Shown here in pieces: positions 12,013-22,761 of a stretch of DNA of 64,000 nucleotides. Numbering within the stretch: position 1 is the stretch's first letter; each line of letters starts with the position of its first letter. The translations under genes were made by a program, and so were the position numbers. Location: NCBI GenBank assembly GCA_033398695.1, contig CM065811.1, forward strand, positions 74,156,001 through 74,220,000. Direction: 5' to 3'. This stretch comes from Orobanche coerulescens. Lineage: Eukaryota; Streptophyta; Magnoliopsida; Lamiales; Orobanchaceae. The notes under the pieces were generated by a model. The model saw only the letters and a program-made list of their open reading frames with translations, was not told the origin of the DNA and ran no database searches.

Positions 12013-13050
12013 GGCAGGTAGGGGGCAATTCCGTCGATAGTGCCCCGTCTGGGCGCAGTTAAAGCATTTCCTGGTAACATCAGTAATAGTTGATGTCGCT
12101 CCGAAGTTCTTTCCGCTCCTAACTGGGTGCAGAGGTTTCTTGAAAGAGTGAAAGGATGACTAGGCCTTACGGGACCGGCTGTTCTTGTGCTCTGTAAAAG
12201 TACCAGAGACTTTCTGTTTCTTGGATTCCGAAAATTTCTCCATAGCTGCTTCCTTGATCTCATACGCCAATGCCTTATCCTGGTATTGACGGAGTGTGGT
12301 ACATTCAAATCCAGACATGTACCTCTGGATTTCTGGTTTCATCCTCATATCGAAATGGATCATTATTTCTGCATCTGTTCTGACCAGATGTCGAACAAAT
12401 GCCAGCTGCTGGTTAAACGTCTTAATTGCTTGGGATACTGGCACATCAGAAGGCTGAGCGGAGAAAAACTCCCGAACTTTTGCTTCCCTCACAGGAGGAG
12501 GGCAATACTGAGCTTCCATCATCAATCTAAACTCTGTCCAATCAGCATAATGGTCTACAGGCCGGATGGCTTCCCACCATTCGGACGCTTCCCCTATCAG
12601 AAAGTATTGCGCGATAGAGGCTCTTCGGTCATCTGGGCAGTTAATTCCGGCAAAGATTTTCTCCAGTTCCTTCAACCAATGGTCCCACGTGGGAGTCTCA
12701 GAAATACCGTCGAATTTGGGTGGTTGCATCTTCGCCACCTCTTGCAGCCACCGGTCACCTCGATTTCCCATGTTTGGGATCCCTTGCTGTCTCTCTCCCT
12801 ACTGTAGTCCCACCGCCACATGCATTCGGTCCACGACTTGGGCGAATTGAGTCATCTGGTTCACCACTTGACGAAGGATCTCTGGTACAGCAGGTTCCGG
12901 TTCGTTATTAATAGATTGTTGCGGCTCGCCTGAGCTATGATTGGCCTGATTAGAAGGTGACGCTTCCCTTTCAACATTTCTTCGTCCGCGTCCACGACCG
13001 CGACCACATCCACGTCCGCCTCTCAACATACTGTAAGCATAAATACTCAA
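12013..13050 (-). pseudogene. Gyp1 gag with tandem CCHC zinc knuckles
   Basis: Starts MSIYAYSMLRGGRGCGRGRG, an arginine/glycine-rich N terminus. After an in-frame TAG at 12799-12801 comes the gag core: KMQPPKFDGISETPTWDHWL, then IAQYFLIGEASEWWEA and VREAKVREFFSAQ, typical of retrotransposon gag. A second in-frame TAG at 12160-12162 is in a spot where Gyp3 has glutamine. After it the same frame gives [15 protein letters not shown], and then the second knuckle opening the next block, so this gag has two C-X2-C-X4-H-X4-C motifs seven residues apart. Gag packages the element RNA. There is no frame change between gag and pol. Confidence 0.92.
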
Positions 13051-13247
13051 TATACAGGAAACAACATCGTTCTAATATTTGAGTATAAAGGGACATAACA
13101 TGTAAAGAACGAGATAGAGTTTAGGAACTTACAACCACCGTTCGCATGAAGACGTAGGCAGTGCAGTGATGTCATTCACGGCCGGTTACCTCAAAAGACA
13201 TAAATGACCCCTATTTTAACCCAACGGCCAAGATATCCATAATCTTA

Positions 13248-13259
13248 GCTCTGATACCA
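13248..13259 (-). other. Gyp1 primer-binding site
   Basis: Minus-strand TGGTATCAGAGC, the exact complement of the plant initiator tRNA-Met 3' end as known for many plant retroelements. It starts five bases (GAATA) inside the 5' LTR. Confidence 0.93.
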
Positions 13260-13264
13260 TATTC

Positions 13265-15650
13265 TGTAACACCCCCGATATATTCAGGAATATTACAGCG
13301 CCGTAAATCCTTTACATAAGGATTTACAAGGCTGAAGAATTAAACAGACATTAAAAGGTACTAACGAATGGAAATAACGGAATTACGATACAACGATTCG
13401 ACCAAGTACTAAAAATAATACAATTGTTCAACAGAACTTAATAATACATCACCAAATTCAAATTCATCATAAATGACTTCGTACTCGAGTACTTATTGAA
13501 ATAACCAATAAACAACAGACAAATAAACCCGGCCGAAACATCACTCTGCACCCTCGTCGTCATGCAGCTCCAGTGGTTGTTTTCCCGCTCTCCTGTATCC
13601 TGAACATAAACAAAATGTTCACCCCCGAAGGGGTTAGCACAACGATGCTAGTACAAGTACCACAACATATTATTCAACGTCACACGCAGAGTAATAATAA
13701 TAATGTAAATGATAAAATGTCAAACGAGTCTTCTCCTGCGAGAAACTCAAACATAACATACACAACTGATAATCACAACATGATATCATAACATACACAT
13801 GGTAATTCCGTCGATCCAGCATTCACTGCCCAGAACCCACGATGATCCCGTCAGACCAACCCGTGGTGGAAAAACCCGTCCGATGATCCAGCGCACGCTA
13901 GCATAGATCCCCCGATGATCCCGTCGGACCAACACGAGGTGAACATACAATAACGACATACATGCACGACAATATGTATAACAACAATACATAAAACAAA
14001 TAAGGTACTTGCCTCGATTTGAAGACAAGAACAATACTTCCACGAAAACGAACACTCGAAGGTCGTCCTCCTTAATCAATCACGTAACAAGATCAAACCT
14101 TAATAAAAGAAATGATATAGGATTTATCTCACGTCGTACGAATGTTTAGCAATTTGATTTACGGCCAAAAGTTCATAAAATGTAATCTGCCTGAACTGCT
14201 TAGCGCACGCTAAGTACTCTGTGTAGCGTGCGTTAAGTCTGCTCGATAGCGCACGCAAACAACAAAGCCTAGCGTACGCTAACTATGCATGGTCAGTACT
14301 TCACTGATCAGTCGACTGACTCGTCTGATGTCTTAGCGTACGTTACGTACCAAACGTAGCGTACGCTAACTCGTGCTCGATAGCGCACGTTAATCTACAC
14401 AGCTTAGCGTGCGCTATCTGTGCATGGCAGTTTACTGCTGGGCAGTAGACTGTTCTCATCATGATCAAATCAATGAAATCTTCCGTGATAATTCATGTTA
14501 CCTCCATGAATATCATGTTCATACGATTATGAATGATTTTACGGATAACAACAACTTCGGATTCAAGGATATGTATACCATTATAAAACCATATTCCATT
14601 TCGACTACAAATCTTCATACGACAATTCCAAAGGCTTAACGGTTGATATCGACACATTTATATCAATCAAAATTATCATACTGTAGTTGTTTAACATTCC
14701 ATCTATACTAGATAAATCCTTCCATGATCAATCCCTTAGATTCATCTAACAATGATGATGTTAAAGTCAAGTCCATGATTGCTATGAAGTCATCTACTAG
14801 ATTTGGATTACCAAAGATAGAAGCTTCCTCTACTTGATCAATGTAATAAGATTCGAATCATGATGTTCATAATCAAGGTACTTGAGGCATAACCATCTCT
14901 ATATTCCAAACATGATGCATGTTGAATAATTCACTAATGAAAAATCAATATCTTGATAACATGATCATCTAATTCTTTAGAATCCAACTCTAAGTCTGGA
15001 GATAGTTTGAACATACCTTAATATGACGAAAATCACTGAACCGTAAGGTAGAATCCGACTCCGGTTGGTTGTATGCCACTCCAAGGTGCTATTCCACTTC
15101 AATGATCACTCACAAGTGATAACCAATATACAAAGACCAACAAGATGTGTTCTAAGTGTGTAGAAGGATTATTATAGCTCTCTGGCCTCTCAAGAATGAA
15201 GAATGGACGAATGAAATGTAAGCCAAAACGGGTTGTTGTCCCATTTATAATATTCTGCATTTTAACTAATTAGCACACGCTACTAAGCTTTCCTTAGCGC
15301 GCGCTAATAAGAGTTGACTTCAAAACTGTCCAGGTTCGTCCGCGGGAATCTTATCCGGACCTATGTCCCGGCTGGTGCATGTGCTAGCCGTCCCGCTCAA
15401 TAATTGAGTTCTTAGCACACGCAACTCCTACATGCATAGCGTGCGCTAGTAGTAGCCCGATAGCGCGCGTTAAGCTACATTCTTAGCGTGCGCTATCACG
15501 AGTTTGCATGAGAAATTTTGCATGTTGTTATACTCATGTACAAAGATATCAATGCAAGAAATATCATACTCCAATAATCAAAACCCTAAATCCGAATAAT
15601 ACAGGGTTTAAATACAAATGAAATACACCGTAATAAATCCGAATATTACA
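13265..15650 (-). repeat. Gyp1 5' LTR (2,386 bp)
   Basis: Same layout as the copy at 5949-8323: U3 palindrome array (about 15495-15270), TATA near 15251-15242, second palindrome array (about 14425-14200), UUCG hairpin (13634-13621) and terminal hairpin (about 13306-13330, stem GTAAATCCTT/AAGGATTTAC). The palindromes in 14340-14380 are more regular than in the other LTR (for example TAGCGTACGCTA against TAGCGTGACGCTA). This promoter-side copy may therefore be closer to the original sequence. Confidence 0.95.
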
Positions 15651-15867
15651 TAGAAGACATGATTGTAACGGTTATACCTCGACCGATAGAAGAGAGGAGA
15701 AGAGGTTTTTCTTTAGCCTATTGAAAAAGATACCGAGAGAGGACGTAGGCTCGTTTATAGCCGAACCTCTATAAATCCTAGTGTGCTCTAAATTTCCGCA
15801 CTTGATATTTACGCTTCCGCAACACGACACAATATCCGATCTTGTACCCATCACCGACCACCGCTGC

Positions 15868-16290
15868 CGACCGCCGCCGATCACCGCCGGACCACTGTCG
15901 ATCACCGCCGATCACAGCCGATCCCCGTCGGAACACCGATCGACCACATCCGATCACGGCCGATCACAGCTGATCCCCGTCGGAACACCGATCGACCACA
16001 TCCGATCACCGTCGATCACAGCCGATCCCCGTCGGAACACCGATCGACCCAGATCGACCACATCCGATCATCGTCGATCACATCCGATCCCCATCGGAAC
16101 ACCAATCCACCACATCCGATCACCGCCGATCATAGCCGATCCCCGTCGGAACACCGATCGACCACAACCGATCACTGCCGATCACAGCCGATCCCCGTCG
16201 GAACACCGACCGACCCAAATCGACCACATCCGATCACCGCCGATCATAGTCGATCCCTGTCAGAACACGATCGACCCGATGACCCACGAC
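15868..16290 (+). repeat. Minisatellite with 52/62-bp units in a 166-bp higher-order pattern
   Basis: The marker GTCGGAACACCGAT or a close variant begins near 15927, 15979, 16031, 16093, 16145, 16197 and 16259. The intervals are 52, 52, 62, 52, 52, 62. The long units carry an extra 10 bases (CGACCCAGAT or a variant, near 16050 and 16213). Units are built from CCGATCACNG-type words. Since 52 is not a multiple of 3, the 208-codon open frame across it changes register in each unit and is not a conserved protein repeat. Confidence 0.85.
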
Positions 16291-16449
16291 CCGAGATCGG
16301 CCACCGATGCATCCGGACCTGCGGCCGATTCCGTCCGTACTCGCCGATCCGTCCTGCACCGACTGACCCTATCCAAGACTGCCGATTCCATCCGCACTCC
16401 AATCTAGTCCAACCACGACCAGATCCCATCCGGTGATCCTGTCCGGTAC

Positions 16450-16690
16450 CTGCCGATCTAGTCCAGCCACGACCGCAACTCGCTTGTGCCGACCAGATTC
16501 CGTCCGATGCCTGCCAATCCAGCCCAACCGCGATCCGAACAGCTCCAGCCCAGTCGTCCGGTGCCTGCCGATCCAGCCCAGCTGCGATCCGACCAGCTCC
16601 AACCCGGTCGTCCAGTGTATGCCGATCCAGCCCAGTCGTGATTCGACAAGCTCCAGCCCAGTCGTCCGCTGCCGAAAGCCACGACCCAAT
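16450..16690 (+). repeat. Second minisatellite, 54-bp units
   Basis: CTGCCAATCCAGCCC, CTGCCGATCCAGCCC and ATGCCGATCCAGCCC occur near 16511, 16565 and 16619, exactly 54 bases apart. A weaker copy lies near 16450. It is GC-rich like the first array but a different sequence. 54 is divisible by 3, which explains open frames on both strands, but nothing suggests translation. Confidence 0.8.
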
Positions 16691-17262
16691 CCAGCCCAGC
16701 CAATCCGACCCGGTTCAGCATATCAGACTAAATACACGAACATCGACTTAATTTATTTTCTGAAACCGCCAAAATTGCACCCCCGGTTTCACGTCGTCGC
16801 ATCGAGTACCAATCAGTAGATCGAAGCACACCACAAATTCATCCATATCACGTGCCTAATTTTATAATCAAGGTAATTATCTAAACGTGTCCCTATTCAA
16901 TTATCTGTTTTGGGAATTTTTTCTTTTAGGGACACGGGTTATTGGGTTCTTTATCTCCCATGCTACTTTGCGGTGGATGAGACTGCAAGAGAAGTCGGTA
17001 TCTCTGCATGTCGAAGAAAACTGTGTGACGGTCCTGGGGGAGTCACAGAATTGTTGAAAGTCAATACTTGTGGTTGTTGAATACACCACGTATCTGGGTG
17101 CGATTTGATATCGCCGTTCTTGTCGACTTTACTAAACAACAATTAAGGGAAGTACATCGAGTAACGATTATGTTACATGCTTTTAAAAAGCATCGATTGT
17201 GACCATTTACATTGTCATTAAAAATCCAACAAGACTAACTTCCTCTTGTTTATATCTTGTAG

Positions 17263-18390
17263 ATGGCACAAAGCTCCAATGTTCATCCGGAGTTCGACAT
17301 CCTTGACCATGCTGGTAAGGAGTACCATAGGTGGGTCTCAGATGTTCGCTTGGCATTCGTCGGGAGAGATTTACCACCACCATCTTTCCCTCTAATGAGC
17401 CTACCGCTCAAGAACCGAGTGAGAAAACCAAGGCTAATGCACTGATGTATTTGCGTAGATATATACATCCGTTATTGAAAAAGTGTTACATGAATTTGCA
17501 AACCCCCGAAAGAACTATGGGATACACTCGAAGAATGATTTAATAATGTGCATAATCAGCGCTTCCCCGAATTGCAACTTCAGTGGGAGCAAATTTGGTT
17601 TTTGGATTATGCGAATGTGAAGGCCTATAACCAAGCCATCCTCGATCTTCGCGCTGATCTTGGTTTTTGTGGTGTCAATAAGTCTAATCAAGACTTGATC
17701 GAGAATACTCTTAACACGTTTCCCGTGGGAGCAAGTGTGATTACTCATCATCTGCGCGTTGCATATGAGGAAGGGAGAATTAAAAATTTTAGTGACCTTA
17801 TCTCCCACCTCGCGAAAAAAGAAAGGCACCATGAGATTATTCTCAACAGCAATGCGCGCCCAACTGGTACGAAGCCAATTCCGGAAGTGAATCAGGCTAC
17901 CAACAGGTAGACACCACGACAAAATAGAAAAGGCAACGCTACTCAGTTTTTGCAAGCGCAACGGGTGCATGACTCGAGCAAGCGAGGGAAAAGACTAGGT
18001 CGTCGTTCCAATGTGTGGAAGAGGCAAGGTATCTCGGACACGGGTCCTAGTGGAGCCCAACCACGTGGACCGCCTCCTACCGCCGGGATTGGAACCACTC
18101 CAAAGGAAGGCCAGAATTGCTATACTTGCGGCTCAAAGAAGCATACTTACCACAATTAAAAGGCGCCAAAGAACATCCAAGCCTACTACAAGCACTATAA
18201 ACAGTACTTGACTCAAGAGTCAAATTACATGGAGGAAGATCAATATTGAGATCCCTCCTCTCACCATTGCAATATTGAGCCAATCTTCTCAATTCCATAT
18301 AATGAAAATACGGAGGCGAACCATATTGAGATCCCTCCTCTCACCATTGCAGACAAAGACCAATATTTGGATGTTGCTGACTTTGACTAG
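17263..18390 (+). pseudogene. Copia C gag, frameshifted
   Basis: Starts MAQSSNVHPEFDILDHAGKE, continuing YHRWVSDVRLAF, which resembles the FDxLDxSGKNYLSW start of one plant copia gag group. A frameshift near 17385 is followed by KTKANALMYLRRYIHPLLKK. After another break comes ELQLQWEQIWFLDYANVKAY to ARPTGTKPIPEVNQATNR, the family's usual helical core and ending. Near 18113 there is one CCHC-like knuckle, NCYTCGSKKHTYHN, whose last cysteine is lost just before a stop. A final match, YLDVADFD, lies just before 18390. Gag would coat the RNA. It is not a stand-alone gag element, because the matching pol is found beyond copia B. Confidence 0.8.
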
Positions 18391-18552
18391 ATCATTATAG
18401 TATTGACTAGTTTTTCGCTTTGGTTATGTTTTGTCTTGTCTTTAGTTTTCTTCCGAGAACTACTTTGGGATTTTCTATGAATGTAATAAAGTGGGCCATG
18501 ATGAATAAAATTCTTTTAATTGCTGTGATTGTGCAAAAACAAATTTTATTTT
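18391..18552 (+). other. Copia C gag-pol spacer, left part
   Basis: AT-rich sequence after the gag stop, up to the copia B insertion, ending in the target duplication ATTTT (18548-18552). No motif is seen. Confidence 0.6.
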
Positions 18553-18768
18553 TGTTGGAATATAAAACGCAGCGGAAGCAAGTTCGTGGAAATTATTTTA
18601 AGAAAGGTTTTATAAACTAACCAACATAAAAACCGTATCTATTTAGGCTTGTTAATTAATTAACTAAACAGATTAACAAACAATTAAATACACATATTTA
18701 CGCATGGGAGTTGGTAATTAATACCTTTGACGCGAAGTGGTAGGAAATCCCTTTTGGTCGATTTATCT
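18553..18768 (-). repeat. Copia B 3' LTR, outer piece
   Basis: Nearly identical to 34727-34945 of the right LTR, sharing for example GGAAATTATTTTAAGAAAGG. It stops at GATTTATCT, where Gyp2 inserted; TATCT (18764-18768) is repeated at 28494-28498. Confidence 0.93.
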
Positions 18769-21187
18769 TGTAACACCCCGAGATATTCGGAATAATTACA
18801 ACGCCGTAACTCCTTTATATAAGAATTTACAAGGCTAATTTAAAGAAAAGTAGAAATAATACAGAAGTACCATTAACGTTTAGATTACAAAACCAGTTTG
18901 AACAGCTCAAATAAGTCCATTATTACAACCACCTCGAAAACATCACGAGGCACACGTACTCGAGTACTGAAAATAACCCAGAAAGACAAGATAGCAACAA
19001 TTAACATCACTGAGCCCCTTCATCGTTATGTCAGAACTGTGGCTGCTTCCCCACTCCTCGACTACCTAAACATCAAAACAAATGTCCACCCCCGAAGGGG
19101 TTAGCAAAACGATGCTAGTACAAGTATCATAATACACAAATCGATTATGCAATAACTATGCATCATAAAACATACAAAACGGACTTCCATCACTGGAATC
19201 CAACAATGCGAATCCTCACGATTCCATCAACACAATACAGGGTAATCCAACGATCCAGCGCCCTCAGTATAGATCCCCATGATGATCCCTTCGGACCAAC
19301 GCATGGTGGAAAACCCGTCCAACGATCCAGTGCCCTTAGCATAGATCCCCACGATTATCCCGTAGGACCAACGCATGGTGGACATCCGATCCAGCGCCCT
19401 CAGCATAGATCACTTTATCTCTCCGGATCATACATAAATACAAATCATGCATATATATATATATACAAAAATTGATATGTCCATCATCATGAACAATCAA
19501 AAAATCAATCATGAATACCATAACAATTCAAAAGAACTAATCTCACCAACAACATGAATAATCGTATACGTGATCAACATTACAATATTAACAAGTTTCA
19601 AATCCGATACTTGCCTCAAAGATAGCAAGAACTAATTACTCCAATGATCTCAACACACTCGAAGGCCGCCTCATTCGATCAATCATTTGCAATGCTCGGC
19701 CCTCTAAACAAATAGGAAAAATAACGACAACTCAGAACAAGTTAAACGTACGAACATCTAACGTCTACTACAGCCGGGTTAACACTCTAAGCTAGCCAGC
19801 TCATGTTTCAACTCACCCGACGAACGTTCGGTCGAGCTAGAGTCACTCAAATAACCATAAATTCGTACTTCGATTTCTGATTATCGATGTCATTACCAGG
19901 TTTGGTTATATAACACCTTCAATCCGAGTTCAAGGTTAATTCATCTCTACACTTCGTTTCTCTACAAGCTCCCTTCTTTGCCAAAGTTTTTCGTTCAAAG
20001 TAATTGTCACCCATCAACACTCTACGTTCGAATCATCAACATAAAGATAAACATACCCAGTAATCATTACGAGTTGTGAATTACGTTGAAGGTCACCTCA
20101 TACTATCCGAGGATTATTTCTTAGTGATCACTCCAAGAATTCATCTCTTTGCTAAATATCTCATTGTAGGTAATGATAATAACAATACAACAACCTCAGA
20201 AATCAGATTCTTAGTTTCAACTCAATAAGGTTCGGTTGTGATCTTATTACTCAAAGGAGTTCTAATATGATTACTTCAAGTTTATAAGGTATGTTGTTCA
20301 ACCTAATGAGTTATCCATAACCTTGATAATTCCAGGAGAAAGGTCATAATCCGAATAAGAACCCGAATTCTAAGCTCAGACAGCAACACATACCTTATTA
20401 TGGAAAGAAAAGACGAAAACTCTTGATGAACTCAACGTTGGATGCTTGAACACCAATCTTCAAAGCGCCTCGCCTTCAATGATGTGTTAGGAGGCTGTTA
20501 TAAAGGTTGAAGATGGAGAGGGTAACTCTCAAAGTCGCGAAATTTGAGTGTGGGTTGAAGCGGCTGTCTGGAAATGAAAGAGGGTGATGTCCTATATATA
20601 GAAAATGGTTACTAGCGCGCGCTACGGCTATATCTTTAGCGTGCGCTAATGGGCTTGCAGTCTATTATCTCGGTCTGGTCTCGGCTTAGCATACGCTAAT
20701 ATCCATTACGTGTGCTAAGTACAACAATTAGTGTATGCTACCACACCATATAGCGTGCGCTAACGACCATAAGAAACTTTACTGACCTCACTGTACTCAA
20801 CTTTAGCGTGTGCTAGCCTCATACCATTAGCGTGCGCTCGGCACCGTTGACTCGACTTTTCAAAAAGCCATCCAGATTCATTCTGACATATCCTGACAAA
20901 GATCCGCGGTTTGATCTCACCTACCACCCTGTCTTAATCAAGTTGACTACGTATAGCGCGCACTAAGTCTCATACATAGCGTGCGCTAGAAAACTCAATT
21001 AGCGTACGCTATGCTCAGACGTTAGCGTGCGCTACAAGTGCACAAATACAATTATGAACAACATCATTCATGAAATCATACGCTCAACAGAACATGATCA
21101 TGAAATATGAAGGATAATACTCAGATCAAATACAACATATAGAATGTCACAAGATTCAAAATACACATTAGAATCTCGGGTATTACA
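18769..21187 (-). repeat. Gyp2 3' LTR (2,419 bp)
   Basis: Minus-strand U3 with about a dozen TAGCGYRCGCTA palindromes (about 21035-20613), TATA CTATATATAGG (20601-20591), then a long R-U5. R-U5 contains three tandem copies of a 65-75 bp repeat (19240-19420), the UUCG hairpin (19101-19088), GTACTCGAGTAC (18956-18967) and a terminal hairpin near 18809-18832. It lacks about 43 bp present in the other LTR near 27450-27500. Confidence 0.95.
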
Positions 21188-21222
21188 TCCTCTCTCCCTA
21201 AAAAGAAGTTTTGTCCCGAAAC

Positions 21223-22740
21223 TTAAGATGAAAATAACTCCGGATATCTAGTCTTCATATCATCTTCCATTTCCCAAGTGGCCTCCTCGACTCCGTGTCG
21301 TGACCATTGCACTTTAACCAAGGATATTGGTTTATTCCTCAATGGTTTGATCCGACTCCCGAGTATTTTGATTGGTTTCTCTTCGAAGGTGCCGTCATTA
21401 GCTACCTCGACCTCACCAAAATCAATGATATGACTGGGATCTGGTACATACTTCCATAACTGGGATACGTGGAATACATTATGAACGTGACTCAGTGATG
21501 GCGGTAAGGCCAACCTGTACGCCAACTCCCCAACTCTCTCAAGGATCTCGAATGGCCCGATATATCTCGGACTCAGCTTTCCTTTCCTCCCAAAATGGAA
21601 AATTCCCCAGGTAGGAGAAACCTTCAATAGTACATGGTCCCCAATCTCGAACTCCAACGGGCGACGGTGCACATCTGCATAAGATTTCCGTCGACTCTGG
21701 GCAGTTAATAGTCTTTCGCGTGTCAGGTCTACCTTCTCTTGGGTCTGAACTATCAACTCTGGTTCTGTCCCGATCAAGTCAGAAGAGTCATCCCAACACA
21801 GGGGTGATCTACATCTTCTTCCGTACAATGCTTCAAATGGTGCCATCTTAATGGAAGCATGCCGGCTATTATTGTAGGTGAATTCGATCAACGACAAATG
21901 AACCTCCCAATCGGTTAACCAATCTAAGGCACAAGCTCTAAGTATATACTCTACTGTCTGTATAGTCCTTACGGACTGACCGTCCGTCTGAGGATGATAA
22001 GCCGTGCTAAAGTTCAGTTCGGTTCCCAAGGCCTTATGAACTGCCTTCCAGAAATGTGACACAAAACGACCATCTCGGTCCGAAATAATGGTCTTCGGCG
22101 TACCATGTAATCGGACTATCTCCCCAATAAATACTCGTGCCAATTTCTTGGGTCCCCAAGTATCTTTAGTACCTAGGAAATGAGCCGACTTGGTTAGTCG
22201 ATCAACTATCACCCAAATCATGTTCATCCCTGCCCTAGTCCTCAGCATACTGGTGATAAAGTCCATCGATATATCCTCCCACTTCCACTCAGGAATCGGA
22301 AGTGGCTTCAACATTCCGGCAGGTCGCTAATGTTCAATCTTAACCTGCTGACAGGTTAAACATTTCGAAACGTATTCCGCTACGTCCTTCTTCATATTCC
22401 CCCACCAAAAATTTTGTTTTAGGTCCTTATACATCTTACTGGTGCCCGGGTGAATAGAATAGGGCGCGCTGTGAGCTTCTTTCAAGATTGCCTGTTTTAG
22501 AACATCATCGTCGGGGACACAAAATCAAATCTGAAATCTCAGAACTCCATCATCCTGTATCACGAATCCTGGGGCTTTCCCTTTGTTTACTTCATCACAT
22601 AATCAAAGAATCATCCAACTGCTTAGATTTGATTTCTTCGACCAACGACGAGATTAGTTCCATCATGCACAGTTGCCCCTGGACTCCTTGTGACCATACT
22701 TCGATTCCTTCACGGATTAGTTCCATTGAATGCTTGTTTG
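21223..22740 (-). pseudogene. Gyp2 integrase with chromodomain
   Basis: The open part, 22314 to 21223 (363 residues), begins LKPLPIPEWKWEDISMDFIT with the first catalytic Asp, then IISDRDGRFVS, then AYHPQTDGQSVRTIQT, where the glutamate of the usual SERTIQ block is Val; the catalytic Glu is therefore lost. It continues through EALYGRRCRSPLCW to the chromodomain (LVKVQWSRHGVEEATWE). The N-terminal zinc region (22322-22740) is interrupted by stops and small losses, although the HPGTSKMYKDLK stretch is visible. The native stop is about 35 bases from the LTR, as in Gyp1. Confidence 0.9.
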
Positions 22741-22761
22741 GGATGTGAGCGCTTCCAACAC

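Larger units (their letters stand above)
5949..15650 (-). mobile_element. Gyp1: complete Ty3/gypsy chromovirus (9,702 bp), target duplication TAGAA
   Basis: Two LTRs of 2,375 and 2,386 bp, both TGTAAC...ATTACA, enclose a gag-pol read on the minus strand. The five bases TAGAA at 5944-5948 recur at 15651-15655, an exact 5-bp target duplication. Domain order is gag, two CCHC knuckles, protease, reverse transcriptase, RNase H, integrase, chromodomain. The chromodomain places it among chromoviruses, probably Tekay/Del-like. All domains lie in one reading frame from 13050 to 8359 with only four premature stops (at 12799, 12160, 9850 and 8968). This is the best-preserved element in the window, but the stops and the altered catalytic residues make it non-functional as read. 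Confidence 0.95.
15656..17262 (+). other. GC-rich leader-like region upstream of copia C gag
   Basis: Just right of Gyp1 is a TATA-like CTCTATAAATC (about 15767). Then come two GC-rich minisatellites (listed separately) and about 500 bases of mixed composition up to the gag ATG at 17263. Because gag follows on the same strand, this may be the 5' leader of copia C. I could not find a copy of the 240-bp copia C LTR (40944-41183) here, so the 5' LTR is missing or lies elsewhere. From about 16872 (AAGGTAATT) to 17262 (CTTGTAG before the ATG) the sequence could be a leader intron. That is inference only. Confidence 0.45.

Noticed and set aside
12187..12807. 206-codon plus-strand frame inside Gyp1
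   Set aside because: Antisense shadow of the gag frame; no protein signature.
13248..13259. tRNA-Met gene
   Set aside because: Only the 12-base complement of the tRNA 3' end is present; no cloverleaf around it.
15781..16407. 208-codon repetitive protein gene
   Set aside because: The frame crosses a 52/62-bp minisatellite whose unit is not a multiple of three, so the repeats are read in shifting frames; no family resemblance.
16369..16819. Overlapping 87-128 codon frames on both strands rich in Trp/Gly or Pro/Ser
   Set aside because: They come from the 54-bp GC-rich array, which keeps both strands open by composition.
17263..18390. Stand-alone gag-only copia (TR-GAG type) element
   Set aside because: Matching pol of the same copia group continues on the same strand beyond copia B, and the ATTTT duplication shows the two parts were contiguous.
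20613..21035. CRISPR-like array of regularly repeated palindromes
   Set aside because: Units are about 14 bp with irregular spacing, lie inside LTRs of a eukaryotic element, and have no cas-like genes nearby.
22488..22748. Plus-strand frame over the Gyp2 integrase start
   Set aside because: Shadow of the degenerate minus-strand integrase N-terminal region.
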